Assembly: GCF_017094505.1 (NCBI RefSeq)
Contig: NZ_CP064787.1
Location: 248,001 to 312,000 of the forward strand
Direction: 5' to 3'
Source of the DNA: Halapricum desulfuricans
GTDB lineage: Archaea; Halobacteriota; Halobacteria; Halobacteriales; Haloarculaceae
DNA length: 64,000 bases
Part shown: in pieces, positions 16,052-24,413 of the stretch
How positions within the stretch are numbered: position 1 is the stretch's first letter
Layout: every line of letters starts with the position of its first letter
Program-made: the position numbers and the translations under genes
Notes under the pieces: generated by a model
Databases searched by the model: none
The model's input: the letters and a program-made list of their open reading frames with translations, nothing else
What the model was told of the DNA's origin: nothing

Positions 16052-16615
16052 TCACGTTTTCTCGCCCGGCGTGTACGTGGTCGCAAAACGGTCGGAGTCA
16101 AGGAGCCGCTCGGCCACCAGTACGGTCCCCACTCCGATCAGGACGCCGACCACCGTGTCCGAGAAATAATGGGTGCCGAGATAGAACCGCGAAATCGCGA
16201 TCGCCACGGCAAAGACAGCTGTAATCACGAACGGAAGGACATCCGACCGACGCGCGACTGTCGCGTAGACGGCGACTGCGGCCGCGTGGCCGGACGGAAA
16301 CGAGTGTGCGACTGTCTCGGCACCGCCGGTCTGACACACTGGCTGGGGCGGGTACGGTCGCTGCACGGCGAACATCAGCGTGGCGACGATCACCCCGCTC
16401 AGCGCCAGTGCGACGAGCGAGACTCGAAACTCCCGTCGCCACCCGGCCAGATGAAAGAGACCGATAAATACCAGCCCGGCCGAGGCCGACCCGAGACCGG
16501 TCACCGAGTTCATCACTTTGGTGAGTAGTGGACTCCGCAGGTCGACGACGAGTGCGACCACCTGCGCGTCGACCCGATAGATAGCCCGGACGAACTCCTC
16601 CAACAGCTGTTCCAT
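16052..16615 (-). CDS. PAP2-family membrane phosphatase
   Basis: The 187-residue protein has five or six membrane helices and the three acid phosphatase motifs: VQRPYPP (motif 1), HSFPSGHAAA (motif 2) and SRFYLGTHYFSDTVVG (motif 3) with the catalytic histidines. It would remove phosphate from lipid phosphates such as polyprenyl pyrophosphate or phosphatidic-acid analogues at the outer face of the membrane. The ATG at 16615 (MEQLLEEF) is chosen over one at 16651. Nearby genes include a CDP-alcohol phosphotransferase, so a role in lipid headgroup or polyprenyl carrier turnover is reasonable. Confidence 0.88.
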   Translation of the reverse strand: MEQLLEEFVRAIYRVDAQVVALVVDLRSPLLTKVMNSVTGLGSASAGLVFIGLFHLAGWRREFRVSLVALALSGVIVATLMFAVQRPYPPQPVCQTGGAETVAHSFPSGHAAAVAVYATVARRSDVLPFVITAVFAVAIAISRFYLGTHYFSDTVVGVLIGVGTVLVAERLLDSDRFATTYTPGEKT

Positions 16616-16667
16616 GAGTGTGGGTGCTAGTAGCGGCCGGTGATATATCACTCCCTGCCTGCAAGAG

Positions 16668-16920
16668 TCACTTCCCGTTGCCCGGTGCTTCCGTGCCGGT
16701 GTCGGGTCGCACGTGAGCGAGCGCGATCAGCCCGGCAAGTAGCCACAGCCCGCTTTCGAGTATGAATGGCAGCGAGCCGACAGAGACCGACAACCCCTGC
16801 CATCGCGAGTGGTTTGTCGATCACGTCCGGGAGCGCCGCCTCAACCACCAGCCACGGGGTCGACAGCCGCGACGGTCGCCCTCTCAGCGCGGCCACGAGG
16901 AGATGCGTCGGAAAGAGCAC
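16668..16920 (-). pseudogene. Remnant of a metal-dependent membrane hydrolase
   Basis: The first 43 codons from a GTG at 16920 read LFPTHLLVAALRGRPSRLST ... ALPDVIDKPLAMAGVVG, the conserved start of haloarchaeal metal-dependent membrane hydrolases (YdjM/DUF457-like, normally about 180-190 residues). After codon 44 the frame turns into arginine-rich nonsense. A different frame then gives SLPFILESGLWLLAGLIALA followed by HVRPDTG up to a stop at 16668, which looks like the last helix and tail of the same family. The middle of about 100 codons is missing and the ends are out of frame, so an internal deletion has destroyed the gene. Confidence 0.7.
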
Positions 16921-16947
16921 GTTCGACAGTACTGATCTCGACGGGCT

Positions 16948-17721
16948 TCACCGCTCCGGGCCGGAGAGTCGGCCAGTGACGACCAGAAAGTCCCGAGCGA
17001 ACACCCCCAGCGAGGGCGCGAGGACGAACGGCGCGGCGGTCCAGACGAACTCGGTCGGTACAGCCGGTGTGAGGGCGGCGGTGAGAAAGACCATCTGCAC
17101 GCCAGCCAGGTACTTGCCGAGGTCGCTGTCGGGCGGGTCGTACAGCGGCTGCCCCCGGCGTCGCCGCCAGCCCAGGCCGCCACGGTAGACGTATCTGGCC
17201 GCCGAAAGCGAGAGGTACCAGACCGGGAGTTGCCCCCACGCGACGGCGACCAGCGGCGCAGCGACGAACCCGAACGTGTCGAACGCCATGTCCAGTCGCT
17301 CCCCGAGCACGGTCTCCCGGCCGACAGTCCGCGCGACCGTCCCGTCGAGTTTGTCCAGCACGATCCCGCTCCCGTAGGCCAGCGCCGGCACCCACGCGAG
17401 ACGAGTATCGGGCGGGACGACGACGAAGCCGGCCACGACCGCATACAGCGCGCCCCGTAGCAGCGTCAGCGTGTTCGCCAGCCCGAACAGTCTGCCCAGC
17501 GGCCGGCCGGCCGTTCGAGACGGGACGAGACGGGCGCTGACGTACCACAACAGGCCAGCTAGACAGAGACCGGCGACCAGTGCCGGATCGAGGAGGCGCG
17601 CGTCGATCCCCTCTGGCGGATACAACCCTCGAAGGACGACGGCGACCGCGAGCGCGCCCACCAGGGGGAACGCTACTCGCGTGCCGACCGAGAGGGACGG
17701 CTCGGCCCGTCGCTCGGTCAT
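16948..17721 (-). CDS. CDP-alcohol phosphatidyltransferase family protein
   Basis: The 257-residue membrane protein has the family signature complete in one helix pair: DKLDGTVAR, eight residues, then GERLDMAFD, giving the four metal-binding aspartates. It transfers a phospho-alcohol between a CDP-linked lipid and an alcohol acceptor during archaeal phospholipid synthesis. The longer N-terminal region than in short family members and the C-terminal helix with ARDFLVV are typical of the haloarchaeal form. The ATG at 17721 (MTERRAEP) is preferred over 17730. It lies just upstream of the broken hydrolase gene on the same strand. Confidence 0.85.
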   Translation of the reverse strand: MTERRAEPSLSVGTRVAFPLVGALAVAVVLRGLYPPEGIDARLLDPALVAGLCLAGLLWYVSARLVPSRTAGRPLGRLFGLANTLTLLRGALYAVVAGFVVVPPDTRLAWVPALAYGSGIVLDKLDGTVARTVGRETVLGERLDMAFDTFGFVAAPLVAVAWGQLPVWYLSLSAARYVYRGGLGWRRRRGQPLYDPPDSDLGKYLAGVQMVFLTAALTPAVPTEFVWTAAPFVLAPSLGVFARDFLVVTGRLSGPER

Positions 17722-17865
17722 CGGTCCCACCGGTCGCTACGTCGTGGCGCCCTCAGGCGGCGCTCGCTCGGAGCCGTTCGAGTCGCCCGGATCGCGGCTG
17801 GCAGTCCCATGCGAAGTGTCGTCGGTCAGTTCGGGCCGGACACACCTAAACGTATGACCCGCGAT

Positions 17866-18252
17866 TCACGATCGCAGGAGCGCGATCAGGACGGCGAGCA
17901 AGACGAACTGAGCGGCCTTGTCGATCGCGCCGAACGTCCCGATGTCACCGGGGAAGGCTTTCGACCCGTTCGCGAAATTGACGACGTACCACAAGACGAT
18001 CTGGACGAGCACGAACGGGATTCCGACAGCGTACACCGTCCGGCGGCGGTACGCGATCATGACGAGCACGATCGCACCCAGAAAGCCCAGCCCAGCGAGG
18101 ATGAAACTGATTCCCATCCCGGACGGGAACATCCTGACGCCGAGCAGAAGGTGGATCGCGGAACTCACCAGCGCCGCGATGATCCCCACCCAGTGGAGCG
18201 CGCCGAGCGACTCCGTCTGGAGTGTAACCCCGCCTGTTTCAGCTGTTGCCAT
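17866..18252 (-). CDS. Conserved haloarchaeal four-helix membrane protein
   Basis: The 128-residue protein has four strong hydrophobic helices and a short soluble N-terminus. The motifs HWVGIIAALVSSAIHLLLG, an arginine cluster YRRRTVY between helices and DKAAQFVLLAVLIALLRS at the C-terminus resemble a small family found across haloarchaea. The second-helix histidines could bind haem or metal, but this is speculative. It has its own AT-rich promoter region (TATGTATACGCTAG on the reverse strand just upstream of 18252). The function is unknown. Confidence 0.75.
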   Translation of the reverse strand: MATAETGGVTLQTESLGALHWVGIIAALVSSAIHLLLGVRMFPSGMGISFILAGLGFLGAIVLVMIAYRRRTVYAVGIPFVLVQIVLWYVVNFANGSKAFPGDIGTFGAIDKAAQFVLLAVLIALLRS

Positions 18253-18340
18253 ATCACATAATTCTCTAGCGTATACATAACCGTGGTGTCGGCGGTCGCA
18301 CTTACCGCAACGGCGATCGGCAGTCGGGGTTTCAGCCGTT

Positions 18341-20311
18341 CTATCGCTCGAAATCGGGTTGCCGAAGCGAGTCGATACGCTTGATCTCTTCCGGGGAGAG
18401 TCGTTGCGCGGCCGCGGTCAGATTCGAGACGATATGTGTGTCCGTCGTACTCGACGGGATCGGGACGACTCCCCGGGTGACGTTCCACGCGAGGACGACC
18501 CCGGCCGGCGAGAGGTCGTGCGCTTCGCCGATCGCTTCGAGTACCGGCTCTTCGAGTAGTCCGGGCGCGGACAGCGGGGAATGTGCGACGACGCGGATCC
18601 CTTCGTCGTGACAGAACGAGACGAGGTCGTTCCGGGGCAGGTACGGATGGCGTTCGATCTGGACGATTGCCGGGCGAACGCGCCCGGTCTCGAGTATCGT
18701 CTCCAGTTCGGACCGCGAGACGTTCGAGGCGGCGAGCGTGCGTGTCAGCCCTTTGTCGTACACCGCTTCGAGGTTTTCCCAGGCCGTTTCGAGCGAGACG
18801 TCGGCGGTCTCGATATTGCCGTCGTCTCCGGGGAACGTCAGTGCCTCCTGTCTCTCGATCGGCTGGTCGGCCAGCCGCTCCAGCGGACCGCGGTGGGCCC
18901 AGGCATCGGGCCAGTGCAGTCCGTAACTGTCGAAGGCGTCGATACCGAGCTCCGCAAGGCTCCCCGCGGCGGCTTCGAGCATGTGTTCGCGGCGGTGGTT
19001 CGTCCGCCAGACCTTCCCGAGGACGAACACGGCCTCTCGGTTCGGCGACCCCGGAGCGGCCAGCAGCTCGCCGATCCGGTGTTCGTTCCCGTAGAGTTCG
19101 GCGCTGTCGAGGAGTCGATAGCCCGCGTCCAGCGCCGTCGCGATCGAATCCCGTCGCTCGACGTACTCGCCGTCGCGGTACCGCGAGCAACCGAACCCGA
19201 TCGAGGGCAGCCGTATCCCGTCTCGGCCGTTTGTGTGTCCGTCGGTGTCATCGGGTCGAACGCCTGTCCCGGGAAGCCGATCCCGCGTCGTCCCGTAGTC
19301 CGGTACGTCGACCGGCCCACTGCCGTCGGCGGCGTCCTCGATAGCGTTGCAGACGGCCACGACGTGTGCGCCACGCCGTCCGCCCGCTCGGGCGGGTGTC
19401 CCGTCGGCGATGCTCTCGGCGAGGCGCTCGAGGGCGTCGGTGTACTCGACTGGTGACGTCGGCGATTGCGGCGGCACTGGAGTGTATTCACGACCGACCC
19501 GACCGAACTGGACGTGATCGACGGCAGTCTCCATCGCGCCGGTGCCGTGCAGGTACAGCGATCCGTCGTCGCCGTGGAGTTCGAGCCCGTAGAACTCCCG
19601 ACTCCGGTGGGGCGCATAGAAGCTGGCCGTCAGGCGGACGATCGGCCCCGATCGGAAGGAAAGCGTCGCCTCGACGTGGGTCGGCGCGGACGGTCGGCGC
19701 GACTCGCGGTCGGGCCAGCTGTCCAGCGCGTCGGCGATGCGCACCGTTTCGACGGCCCCGAACCACGAGACGAGCAGCGTCAGCGGGTAGACCGCGCCGT
19801 CGTACAGCGGCCCGATCGCCAGAAACGAGTCCGGACGGTCGTGCCAGTCGGTCACGCGACCGACGTGTGCGTGGGCGTAGCCAAGCCGGACGGTGCCCGG
19901 ACGACCGTCGTCAAGCACTCGCGCTGCGCGCCGCTGTGACGGCCCGTTCGGGTTCTCCGGTGCGACGCCCAGCGCGAGGTCGCGTTCGCGCGCCATCGTC
20001 AGTAGTTCGCCGGCGACGTCGGCGTCCAGCGCGAGCGGTTTCTGTGAGTAGACGTGTCGATCCGCCGCCAGCGCTGTCCGGGTCACCTCCGCGTGGGCAG
20101 CGTGGCTCGTCAGATTCACGACCAGTGGCGCGTCGACGCGTTCCAGGGCCGTCTCCAGGTCGGTGAACGACGGGCAACCGTGCTCGCTTGCCAGCGCCGC
20201 GGCCCGCTCGCCGTCGAGATCGCAGACGCCGGCCAGCGAGAGCGAGGTTGAGGACAGGCCGGCCGCGTACTCGGATGCGATCGCTCCTGCCCCCACGAAC
20301 AGACAGTCCAT
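18341..20311 (-). CDS. Gfo/Idh/MocA oxidoreductase fused to aldo/keto reductase
   Basis: This 656-residue protein joins two NAD(P)-dependent enzymes. Residues 1-340 are a Gfo/Idh/MocA dehydrogenase with VGAGAIASEYA (6-16) and QKP at 90-92 in place of the usual EKP. Residues 365-656 are an aldo/keto reductase with the complete tetrad Asp402, Tyr407, Lys433 and His466. A hydrophilic linker of about 25 residues lies between them. Such a fusion suggests that one sugar or polyol is oxidised and a keto or aldehyde group reduced in sequence, with internal cofactor recycling possible. It diverges from a sulfatase-like gene and glycosyltransferase, so a cell-surface sugar substrate is plausible but not shown. 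Confidence 0.9.
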   Translation of the reverse strand: MDCLFVGAGAIASEYAAGLSSTSLSLAGVCDLDGERAAALASEHGCPSFTDLETALERVDAPLVVNLTSHAAHAEVTRTALAADRHVYSQKPLALDADVAGELLTMARERDLALGVAPENPNGPSQRRAARVLDDGRPGTVRLGYAHAHVGRVTDWHDRPDSFLAIGPLYDGAVYPLTLLVSWFGAVETVRIADALDSWPDRESRRPSAPTHVEATLSFRSGPIVRLTASFYAPHRSREFYGLELHGDDGSLYLHGTGAMETAVDHVQFGRVGREYTPVPPQSPTSPVEYTDALERLAESIADGTPARAGGRRGAHVVAVCNAIEDAADGSGPVDVPDYGTTRDRLPGTGVRPDDTDGHTNGRDGIRLPSIGFGCSRYRDGEYVERRDSIATALDAGYRLLDSAELYGNEHRIGELLAAPGSPNREAVFVLGKVWRTNHRREHMLEAAAGSLAELGIDAFDSYGLHWPDAWAHRGPLERLADQPIERQEALTFPGDDGNIETADVSLETAWENLEAVYDKGLTRTLAASNVSRSELETILETGRVRPAIVQIERHPYLPRNDLVSFCHDEGIRVVAHSPLSAPGLLEEPVLEAIGEAHDLSPAGVVLAWNVTRGVVPIPSSTTDTHIVSNLTAAAQRLSPEEIKRIDSLRQPDFER

Positions 20312-20436
20312 AGACGTACCCCGGCCGGCACGTACAAATGCCTCCCGGCGAGGGCGCGCCGTCCCGGACGTGCGGGCAATCCGGTCGATGTCGTTTTGTC
20401 CGACCGGGACGAACAGCGAGCGTGACAGAACCGGGA

Positions 20437-21306
20437 ATGAGCCGGCTCGGCACCGCCTATCTCCGCGCGATTCAGGCGGCCGGTCGCCGTATCGACTACG
20501 GGACGAGCGTCTTCGAACGCGAGTGGGACGTGCTTGTCGTCCTTGATGCCTGTCGGGCGGACCTGCTCCGCTCGGTCGCTCCCGACACCGACCTGATCGA
20601 CGAAGTCGATGCGGTGCGGTCGGTCGGCAGTTCCTCCTCGGAGTGGCTCGAAAACACGTTCCCGGGTCGCCCGGAGACGTCCCGGACCGTGATGGTGACC
20701 GCCAATACCTGGACCGATCGGTACGTCGACGCCGACGCCTTCGCCGCGCTGGACGAAGTCTGGAAGTACGCCTGGGACGAGCAGTTGGGAACGGTCCCGG
20801 CGCGGGCCGTCACCGACCGAGCCGTTGCGATGGCTCGTGACCGCGATCCCGACCGACTGGTCGTCCACTATATGCAACCGCATCACCCGTTCGTGCCGGA
20901 CCCGCTGGCGGTCGACGACGGAATGGTTCGAAACAGCACTCACAGCAACCCGTCGAACCCGTGGGTCGCTCTCCGGCGCGGTGAGATCACGACCGAGCGC
21001 GTGTGGGACGCCTACGAGGCAAACCTCCGGTACGTTCTCGGGGACGTCGAGCGATTGGTCGATAACGTCGCCGGCCGCGTCGCGATCACCGCCGACCACG
21101 GCAACCTCTTCGGGGAGTGGGGGCTGTACGGCCATCCAATGTACGTGCCCGCGCCGGCGGTGTTGACCGTCCCGTGGGCCGAGACGACGGGCGAAGACAG
21201 GCAAGACTACACGCCGGAACTGGAGCCGCCGGAGCCGTTGCCGGTGACTCGCGTCTACGGTGCCGAAAGCGATCAGGCGCGTCTCGGCGCGCTCGGTTAC
21301 CGGTGA
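20437..21306 (+). CDS. Sulfatase-like alkaline phosphatase superfamily hydrolase
   Basis: The 289-residue protein has the start DVLVVLDACRADLL, which gives the first metal-binding Asp and is typical of a haloarchaeal sulfatase-like group. A serine cluster (SVGSSSSEW) follows where the nucleophile would be. Then come HYMQPHHPFVPDP and ITADHGNLFGEWG with the remaining metal ligands Asp and His. It lacks the CxPSR sulfatase signature, so phosphatase, phosphotransferase or phosphodiesterase action is more likely than sulfate hydrolysis. The ATG at 20437 is used; the frame runs open to 20338 but that part is arginine-rich and close to the divergent gene. It precedes a glycosyltransferase by 40 bases. 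Confidence 0.85.
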   Translation: MSRLGTAYLRAIQAAGRRIDYGTSVFEREWDVLVVLDACRADLLRSVAPDTDLIDEVDAVRSVGSSSSEWLENTFPGRPETSRTVMVTANTWTDRYVDADAFAALDEVWKYAWDEQLGTVPARAVTDRAVAMARDRDPDRLVVHYMQPHHPFVPDPLAVDDGMVRNSTHSNPSNPWVALRRGEITTERVWDAYEANLRYVLGDVERLVDNVAGRVAITADHGNLFGEWGLYGHPMYVPAPAVLTVPWAETTGEDRQDYTPELEPPEPLPVTRVYGAESDQARLGALGYR

Positions 21307-21346
21307 CTTCCCGACAGTTATTCCCCTTCAGTTCGAATAACGGTCG

Positions 21347-22459
21347 ATGGCACGGGTCGCAGTAGTCCACAACACGCTCGACTTCCAGGGCGGTGCAGAC
21401 GCGGTCTGTCTGGCAACCTGTGAGGCGCTGTTGACCGATCACGAGGTCGAACTGTTCACGCTCAGTGAGACCGATCCGTCCGATCTGGCCGATCGGTTCG
21501 ACGCTGACGTGTCCGGGCTCGCGGTGCGGACGCCGCCGGCGAACTCGCCGATAGCGAGAGCGCTTGCCCGACTCGCACCGGTCGCCGGGCCGCAACTGGC
21601 GTTCCGGAGCGTGCTCGTCGGCCGATACTTCGGCCGGCACGCCGACCGCTTCGATATCGCTGTGAGCACCGCAAACGAGATGCGCCTCGCCATCCCGTCC
21701 GTCCAGTACATCCATTATCCGCAGTTTCACCACCGAGCGCTCGAAGCGACCGACGGGGGGCGGCTGAACCCGCTATGGAGTCGACTGGCTGGCCCCGATC
21801 GAGAGACAACGGGCGGGGCGACGCTTCTGGTCAACTCCGCGTGGACTGGCGACGTCGTCGAGCGGATTTACGGCGTCCGCCCGACTGTCCTGCATCCGCC
21901 CGTCGACCCCATCGACGGAGGTCTCGACTGGGACCAGCGCGAACAGGGCATCGTCGTCGTGGGACGGATCGCCCCCGACAAGCGCGTTCTGGACGCGATG
22001 ACGGTCGTCGATCGGCTCCGCGACCGGGGCCATACCGTTCACCTGCATGTTGTCGGTTCGGCCCCGCAGTCCTACCGGCCGTACGTCGATCGGGTCGTTT
22101 CGGAAGCCGACCGACGGGCGTACGTGACCCTCGAGCGGGACGTCACTCGTGACCGCCTCGAAACGCTGCTTCGGACCCACCGGTACGGACTGAACCTCAA
22201 GCGGGACGAACACTTCGGTATGTCCGTCGCGGAGTACGTCGCGGCGGGCATGATCGCCTTCGCACCCGACGGCGGCGGGCAGCGAGACATTCTCAAAGAG
22301 CGCACCGACCGCCTGTTCGATTCGCTTTCGGGTGCCGTCGACTGTCTCGAGACGAGTCTCGAAACTGACGATCGACCGACACTCCCGCGTGACCGGTTCT
22401 CCCGTCGCCGGTTCAAATCGGCGATCGAACGCCACGTGAATCAGGCACTGGGACGGTAG
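21347..22459 (+). CDS. GT4-type glycosyltransferase
   Basis: The 370-residue glycosyltransferase has a GT-B fold. The N-terminal acceptor domain starts VAVVHNTLDFQGGADAVCLA. The C-terminal donor domain begins near VVVGRIAPDKRVLDAM and contains the conserved E of KRDEHFGMSVAEYVAAG. It would add a nucleotide-activated sugar to a lipid or glycan acceptor in the cytoplasm. It lies 40 bases after the sulfatase-like gene, likely in one transcript, in a region rich in envelope genes. Donor and acceptor cannot be inferred. Confidence 0.9.
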   Translation: MARVAVVHNTLDFQGGADAVCLATCEALLTDHEVELFTLSETDPSDLADRFDADVSGLAVRTPPANSPIARALARLAPVAGPQLAFRSVLVGRYFGRHADRFDIAVSTANEMRLAIPSVQYIHYPQFHHRALEATDGGRLNPLWSRLAGPDRETTGGATLLVNSAWTGDVVERIYGVRPTVLHPPVDPIDGGLDWDQREQGIVVVGRIAPDKRVLDAMTVVDRLRDRGHTVHLHVVGSAPQSYRPYVDRVVSEADRRAYVTLERDVTRDRLETLLRTHRYGLNLKRDEHFGMSVAEYVAAGMIAFAPDGGGQRDILKERTDRLFDSLSGAVDCLETSLETDDRPTLPRDRFSRRRFKSAIERHVNQALGR

Positions 22460-22501
22460 CCACAGACACTGCAACGAACCGACCGTTCGCCGGCGGGGAG
22501 A

Positions 22502-22754
22502 TTCGCGCCGCTGTCGAGGAACGCCGGGACGGACTCGTGGACCTGTTCGCCGAGTACGGCACGGACGCCCCGTCCCGGAGGGCGCGCTCTACGTCATGCT
22601 CCCGGTCCGTCACGACGACCGAGCCTGGGCAGAAGACGCCGTTGAACAGGCACAGGTCCCGACGGTACCGAGCAGTCCGTTCGGCACGCCGTGGTACGTC
22701 CACCTCTCGTATGCGGCGAGCAAGGAGCGACTGACCGAGGCGGACCTGCCGCAG
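22502..22754 (+). pseudogene. 3' remnant of an aminotransferase gene
   Basis: This stretch matches the last 270 bases of the aminotransferase at 11546-12706 closely by eye, with words such as GAGCAAGGAGCGACT and TCATGCTCCCGGTCCGT shared. It differs by point changes, by a one-base loss (GACGCCCCGTCC against GACGTCCCCGTCC) that shifts the frame, by a loss of about 21 bases between repeated CGACT words, and by loss of the stop codon. No promoter or 5' part was found. It is in the same orientation as the intact gene, 10 kb away. Confidence 0.85.
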
Positions 22755-22928
22755 TCACACGCTGTGATCACGCAGCGCGTGTCGCCGTGCCGGAGTCGCC
22801 GATGTCTTCTCGAAGGGGCTGCCGAAAGCCGCACGCATCGCGGACTCGGTTCCGGAACGCCGCCGGATGCGGGCACGATAACGGAGACGTCCACCACATA
22901 TATACATTCTCGCACACATAGGTACAAT
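22755..22928. promoter_or_regulatory. Promoter region of the HTH regulator
   Basis: The last 40 bases are AT-rich (CCACCACATATATACATTCTCGC). They hold a clear TATA element (CATATATACA, about 22897-22906) 25-32 bases before the ATG at 22929, which fits a leaderless transcript. No gene was seen in the rest. Confidence 0.5.
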
Positions 22929-23612
22929 ATGAGCATCGTCGGAGTGTTACGACTCCGCGAGAATCTCATCCTCTTCGGGGAGACGTTCGGCGTCGATCAC
23001 GGCGTCGAGGCGAAGTTAGGTGATTTCCACTATGTAAGCGATCAGGACGGGAACAGGCGATACGTCTTCTTCCCGTGGTGCTCGGGCGGCGACTTCGACG
23101 GGTTCGACGCGGCGCTCGCGGCCGATGAGACGGTCACTGACTGGTACGTCGTCGCAGAATTTGACGAGAGAACGCTCTATCGGGTTCAGACCCGCTGGTT
23201 TCCGCCCGAACAGCCGCTCGTGTTCCCTCTCTTTCGGGAACACGACATCACGATGCTCGAAGCCAGGCGCGACGCCGACGGACTGCATCTCCGGGCCCGG
23301 TTCCCGTCGCGCGAGACACTTCGAGAGTTTCGCCGGAAGGCGGACGCCATCGCCGACCGGGTCGACGTCGAACGGCTGTACGTCGAACGGTCGCCTGAAG
23401 ACCCACACCGGAAGCTCACGGACCGACAGCGGGAGGCCCTGGAGCTGGCCCACGACCGCGGGTACTTCGAGACGCCCAGCCGGACGACCCTCGAGGACCT
23501 CTCGACGGAGTTCGGCGTGGCGCCACAGACGCTCTCGAGACACATTCGCGACGGCGTCGAGAAGCTCGTCGAGGACGCAATCACGGACTCTCTTAAAAAT
23601 GCTTCTGGATGA
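22929..23612 (+). CDS. HTH_10 (bacterio-opsin activator type) regulator
   Basis: The 227-residue protein has an unrecognised N-terminal sensory domain of about 160 residues. Its C-terminal helix-turn-helix is of the bacterio-opsin activator type: LTDRQREALELAHDRGYF, then TLEDLSTEFGVAPQTLSRHIRDG and a closing helix. Such proteins are frequent haloarchaeal transcription regulators. The ATG at 22929 follows a good TATA box; the frame is open further upstream only because it runs through the aminotransferase remnant. The target genes are unknown. No ligand pocket or PAS motif is evident in the sensory part. Confidence 0.88.
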   Translation: MSIVGVLRLRENLILFGETFGVDHGVEAKLGDFHYVSDQDGNRRYVFFPWCSGGDFDGFDAALAADETVTDWYVVAEFDERTLYRVQTRWFPPEQPLVFPLFREHDITMLEARRDADGLHLRARFPSRETLREFRRKADAIADRVDVERLYVERSPEDPHRKLTDRQREALELAHDRGYFETPSRTTLEDLSTEFGVAPQTLSRHIRDGVEKLVEDAITDSLKNASG

Positions 23613-23713
23613 GCACGTGGACGTATCACACGTTAGCAAGCAACAGTTCTGTTGGGAGGAGAGAGAATGGCACAGGATCGGCGACACGGGCGCGACGTGA
23701 GAGTGAGACGACG

Positions 23714-23959
23714 ATGAGCCGAAATCGCGCGTCGTACGTGGGTAGCGACGGGGACTACTACGGGGAGGTCGACGTCTGGGAGCGGCTCGAGACCGGCGAC
23801 TGGACGCCCTTCGCCTGGGACCGCGAATCAGGGGTCGAGTGGGTCGAGACGGACGACCAGCAGTTGCTCGTGCTGACACCGGTACCGCCCCGGGAACTGC
23901 CCCCGCGGGTCGACGTCGAGCAGACCGAGGCCGGGATCAGGATCGCCGACGTCGCGTGA
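23714..23959 (+). CDS. Small haloarchaeal protein, 81 aa, unknown function
   Basis: The 81-residue acidic protein is rich in Trp, Tyr and Asp (YYGEVDVWERLETGDWTPFAW) and ends in a strand-rich segment RVDVEQTEAGIRIADVA. It has no membrane helix and no cysteine. The ATG at 23714 is preferred; the longer frame from 23609 starts inside the preceding gene and adds a serine/arginine-rich extension. It lies about 100 bases after the HTH regulator and converges on ribL. I do not recognise the family. The composition suggests a small beta-rich domain. Confidence 0.6.
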   Translation: MSRNRASYVGSDGDYYGEVDVWERLETGDWTPFAWDRESGVEWVETDDQQLLVLTPVPPRELPPRVDVEQTEAGIRIADVA

Positions 23960-23984
23960 TCGGGCGGTCGTGCTCTCCGGCCGA

Positions 23985-24413
23985 TCAACACCGGCGCTCG
24001 AGGATCCGATCGATGATCTGTCCCGTCGAGAGGAGCCGCTCCTCGGAGGCGGATTCGAGCGCGCTCGCCCGTTCGACCGTGCAGTCGATCCCGCGGGTCG
24101 CGAGCGCGTCGGCGATCGCGGCCTCGTCGTGGTGCTGGTCGTGGCCGAGCACGATCACGTCGGGGTCGATCCGCTCGATCGGCACGAAGATGTCCTCGGT
24201 GTGGCCGAGGTGGGCCTCCTCGACGGGATCGAGCGCCTCGACCATCGTCGCCCGCTGGCGGTCCGGGACGATCGGGGGATCCTTGTGGGTGACGTTCTCA
24301 CGGCGCGCGACGATGACGTGCAACTCCGAGCCGAACGAGGCCGCCTCCTGCAGGTAGTGCAGGTGGCCGGGATGGAGGATGTCGAAGGTGCCCTGAGCGA
24401 CGACTCGCGTCAA
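23985..24413 (-). CDS. ribL: FAD synthase (RibL)
   Basis: This 142-residue nucleotidyltransferase of the archaeal RibL type makes FAD from FMN and a nucleoside triphosphate. The HPGH motif ([13 protein letters not shown]) binds the nucleotide, and the C-terminal part includes the [11 protein letters not shown] segment in place of ISSTxI. The start is taken as TTG at 24413, which overlaps the stop of the upstream JAMM gene (TTGA) and begins [15 protein letters not shown] at 24422 in the same frame would add three residues. Translation coupling with the JAMM protease gene is therefore likely. It forms a flavin set with ribH and gch3 in this window. Confidence 0.88.
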   Translation of the reverse strand: MTRVVAQGTFDILHPGHLHYLQEAASFGSELHVIVARRENVTHKDPPIVPDRQRATMVEALDPVEEAHLGHTEDIFVPIERIDPDVIVLGHDQHHDEAAIADALATRGIDCTVERASALESASEERLLSTGQIIDRILERRC

